DNA from: Massilia brevitalea
Lineage (GTDB): Bacteria; Pseudomonadota; Gammaproteobacteria; Burkholderiales; Burkholderiaceae_D
DNA length: 64,000 nucleotides
Reading direction: 5' to 3'
Assembly: GCF_030711405.1 (NCBI RefSeq)
Contig: NZ_JAULSI010000003.1
Span: forward strand, 1 to 64,000
The first letter of the stretch is position 1. Each line of letters opens with the position of its first letter. Shown one piece after another: positions 61,519 to 64,000 of this stretch. The position numbers were made by a program, and so were the translations under genes. Under the pieces are notes generated by a model. It was given only the letters and a program-made list of their open reading frames with translations. It ran no database searches and had not been told where the DNA came from.

Positions 61519-64000
61519 TTGAAGCAACCTACTCATACCATTCCTAGCCGCGAGGAAATCCTCGGCGTCTTCCGCGATGCCGGTACCTCACTCGACGCGG
61601 CCACTCTTGCGCGTGCCCTGAAGGTCAAGCCTGATGCCCAGGAAGTGCTGGGCCGCCGCCTGAACGCCATGCAGCGCGACGGACAACTCACTGCCGGCGA
61701 CGACGGCGTCTATACGCTGGCCGACAGCGGCGGCTTCGTTGCCGGCCGCATCGCCGCCCACCGCGACGGCTTCGGCTTCGTGATCCCGGACGAGCCGGGC
61801 GCCGACCTGTTCCTGAACGACAAAGAGATGCAGAAGGTGCTGCATGGCGACCGCGTGCTGGCGAAAGTCACGGGCACGGACCGCCGCGGCCGTCCTGAAG
61901 GCACGATCGTCGAAGTCGTCGAACGCGCGAACAGCCACATCATCGGCCGCCTGCTCAACGAAGGCGGCGTCTGGATCGTCGCGCCGGAAGACCAGCGCAT
62001 GAACCAGGACGTGCTGGTGGCCGGCGGACCGGGCAAGGCGAAAGCCGGCCAGGTCGTGAGCGTGGAACTGATCGAACAGCCGGCGCGTTTCCAGCAGCCG
62101 ACGGGCCGCATCGTCGAAGTGCTCGGCGAGCTGGATGACCCGGGCATGGAAATCGAAATCGCCGTGCGCAAGTTCGGCGTGCCGCACGTGTTCTCGCCGA
62201 CCGCGCTCAAGCAAGCGAATAAACTGCCGAACGAAGTGCACGATCCCGACCTGGTCGACCGCGTCGATTTGCGCGACGTGCCTTTGGTGACCATCGACGG
62301 CGAAGACGCACGCGACTTCGACGATGCCGTCTACTGCGAACCGGTCAAGCTTGGCGGCGAGCGCGGCTACCGCCTGCTGGTGGCGATCGCCGACGTCAGC
62401 CACTACGTGAAGCCGAACGATTCCCTGGACGCCGACGCCATCGAGCGCAGCACCTCGGTGTATTTCCCGCGCCGCGTGATCCCGATGCTGCCTGAGAAGC
62501 TGTCGAACGGCCTGTGCTCGCTGAACCCGGCCGTCGACCGCCTGACCCTGGTCTGCGACATGGTGGTCACCGCCAAGGGCGAAGTCACGGCTTACCAGTT
62601 CTACCCGGCCGTGATCCACTCGGCCGCGCGCCTGACCTATAACCAGGTCGCCGCCGTGCTGGCCGATCCGAAGGGCGAAGAAGCGCAGGCGCGTCCGGCC
62701 ATCGTGCCACACCTGCTGAACCTGAACGACGCCTTCCATGCGCTGCTGGGCGCGCGCCAGGAACGCGGCGCCATCGATTTCGAGACGACCGAAACCTACA
62801 TCGTCTGCAACCCGATGGGCAAGATCGAAAAGATCATCCCGCGCACCCGCAACGACGCGCACCGCCTGATCGAGGAGTGCATGCTGGCCGCGAACGTCTG
62901 CGCCGCCGACCTCCTGATCCGCCACAAGCACCCGGGCACCTTCCGCATCCACGCGGTGCCGACCGAGGAAAAGCTGAACCAGCTGCGCACCTTCCTCAAG
63001 CAGACCGGCCTGAACCTGGGCGGCGGCAGCAAGCCGGCCGCATCCGACTACGCCGCCGTCATGCGCGAGATCAAGGAGCGTCCGGACGCAGCCCTCCTGC
63101 AGACCATGCTGCTGCGCTCGATGCAGCAAGCCGTCTACAGCCCGGACAACGTCGGCCACTTCGGCCTGGCCTACGAGGCCTATGCCCACTTCACCAGCCC
63201 GATCCGCCGCTATCCCGACCTGCTCACGCACCGCGCGATCAAGGCGATCCTGCTGGGCAAGCGCTACGAGCCGAAGGGCATCGACCTCGGCAAGCTGAAC
63301 ACCACCGTGTCGAACGCCACCCGCAAGCAGGCCGCGAAAGACAAGCTTGAGGGCAAGGTCAAGAACGAAAAGGACCTGACCATCTGGGACGCGCTCGGCG
63401 TGCACTGCTCGGCCAACGAGCGCCGTGCCGACGAAGCGTCGCGCGATGTCGAGAACTGGCTGAAGTGCTACTTCATGCAGGACAAGCTGGGCGAGTCCTT
63501 CACCGGCACCGTGGCCGGCGTAACCACCTTCGGCATCTTCGTGCAGTTGGACGAGTTATACGTCGAGGGCCTGGTCCACGTGACCGGCCTGGGCCAGGAT
63601 TACTTCCAGTACGACGAAGCGCGCCATTTGCTGCGCGGCGAGCGCACGGGTAAGACCTTTGGCCTGACCGACCGCGTGACGGTGCAGGTGGCCAAGGTCG
63701 ACCTGGAAGCACGCAAGATCGACCTGGTGCTCGCCGAGGGTGAGGGCGCGGTTGCCGCGCCTGCACAGGACCGCCAGCCATCCCGCGCCGACGAGGGCCG
63801 GGGCAAGGCCAAGGCCGCCAATGGCCGCGATGCCAAGCCGGTCCAGGCGAACGGCAACGGCGGCGGCAATGCATCGCGCCTGAACTTCGACGAGCTCGCC
63901 GAAACCAAGCCGTCCGGTAAGTCCAAGCGTTCGCGCCGTGCCCGCAAGGAAGCGGCGGAACTGGCGCGCCAGCAGGCGAACGACGGCCGCGCACCGGAAC
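61519..64000 (+). CDS. rnr: Ribonuclease R, 3' end beyond the window
   Basis: The partial 827-residue exoribonuclease starts with a winged helix (PSRE...GVFRDAG) and cold-shock-like RNA-binding domains. The RNB catalytic domain contains TIDGEDARDFDDAVYC with the metal-binding aspartates, and the later YAHFTSPIRRYPDLLTHRAI motif. An S1 domain (about 655-740, TVAGVTTFGIFVQLDELYVEG) and a Lys/Ala/Gly-rich tail follow. It degrades structured RNA and defective tRNA and rRNA. The likely start is TTG (61519); a GTG at 61456 is the nearest upstream option. The frame stays open to base 64000, so the stop is missing. Confidence 0.92.
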   Translation, partial: MKQPTHTIPSREEILGVFRDAGTSLDAATLARALKVKPDAQEVLGRRLNAMQRDGQLTAGDDGVYTLADSGGFVAGRIAAHRDGFGFVIPDEPGADLFLNDKEMQKVLHGDRVLAKVTGTDRRGRPEGTIVEVVERANSHIIGRLLNEGGVWIVAPEDQRMNQDVLVAGGPGKAKAGQVVSVELIEQPARFQQPTGRIVEVLGELDDPGMEIEIAVRKFGVPHVFSPTALKQANKLPNEVHDPDLVDRVDLRDVPLVTIDGEDARDFDDAVYCEPVKLGGERGYRLLVAIADVSHYVKPNDSLDADAIERSTSVYFPRRVIPMLPEKLSNGLCSLNPAVDRLTLVCDMVVTAKGEVTAYQFYPAVIHSAARLTYNQVAAVLADPKGEEAQARPAIVPHLLNLNDAFHALLGARQERGAIDFETTETYIVCNPMGKIEKIIPRTRNDAHRLIEECMLAANVCAADLLIRHKHPGTFRIHAVPTEEKLNQLRTFLKQTGLNLGGGSKPAASDYAAVMREIKERPDAALLQTMLLRSMQQAVYSPDNVGHFGLAYEAYAHFTSPIRRYPDLLTHRAIKAILLGKRYEPKGIDLGKLNTTVSNATRKQAAKDKLEGKVKNEKDLTIWDALGVHCSANERRADEASRDVENWLKCYFMQDKLGESFTGTVAGVTTFGIFVQLDELYVEGLVHVTGLGQDYFQYDEARHLLRGERTGKTFGLTDRVTVQVAKVDLEARKIDLVLAEGEGAVAAPAQDRQPSRADEGRGKAKAANGRDAKPVQANGNGGGNASRLNFDELAETKPSGKSKRSRRARKEAAELARQQANDGRAPE

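Noticed and set aside
61253..61522. An 89-codon plus-strand frame before RNase R
   Set aside because: No ribosome site, odd residue content and it spans degenerate repeats.
61588..63405. A 605-codon minus-strand open frame opposite RNase R
   Set aside because: Its composition (His/Asp/Val/Arg-rich) is that of antisense to a GC-rich gene; the plus strand reads an intact RNB domain.

Overview
The window is high-GC chromosomal DNA from a Gram-negative bacterium. The mix of genes suggests a betaproteobacterium of the Oxalobacteraceae (Massilia/Telluria/Janthinobacterium type): a Wzx/Wzy exopolysaccharide locus with WbpA/B/D/E-type sugar genes, a type VI secretion locus in the Burkholderiales arrangement, a phasin, a large TonB-dependent receptor and RNase R. 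The family assignment is inference from gene content and codon/GC style; no search was run.

Layout. (1) 1-1245: the end of an integrated element, with a lower-GC, C-terminally shortened tyrosine integrase next to the 3' part of a tRNA-Arg(TCT) gene, which is the likely attachment site. (2) 1343-7118: single genes for an M28 peptidase, a periplasmic metallo-beta-lactamase-fold protein, a GH1-like glycosidase and an orphan TonB-like protein with a very long coiled coil. (3) 7277-27713: an exopolysaccharide locus. A Wza-like exporter and a Wzc-like kinase lie on the plus strand and converge on a 15-gene minus-strand block running from WbpM-type dehydratase to acyltransferase. Many junctions in the block overlap by a few bases, so it is probably one operon driven from the AT-rich 27.7-28.0 kb region. 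It encodes synthesis of a 2,3-diamino-2,3-dideoxy uronic acid (WbpA-B-E-D), a second amino-sugar branch (WbpM-type dehydratase, DegT aminotransferase, PglC-size sugar transferase), two GT4 glycosyltransferases, flippase and polymerase.

(4) 28225-32420: a DUF1460-type lipoprotein and a 1006-residue TonB-dependent receptor. (5) 32695-36393: two small proteins, then a LiaF-like membrane pair with a LytS/LytTR two-component system. (6) 36374-40380: a helicase carrying an N-terminal PD-(D/E)XK-like segment, coupled to a FAN1-like VRR-NUC nuclease. (7) 40481-58507: a type VI secretion cluster in three blocks. These are tssM-tagF-ompA (plus), tssL-tssK-tssJ (minus), and TPR lipoprotein-tssB-tssC-hcp-tssE-tssH-tssA (plus), with a TagX-like M15 peptidase at the left edge. 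No tssF, tssG, vgrG or PAAR gene is visible in the window.

(8) 58592-59946: a phasin, a tiny secreted protein and a CueR-like regulator with a clear 19-bp-spacer operator/promoter. (9) 60033-61037: six tandem copies of tRNA-Leu(CAG) read leftward from a strong sigma70 promoter. (10) 61519-64000: RNase R, which runs off the right end.
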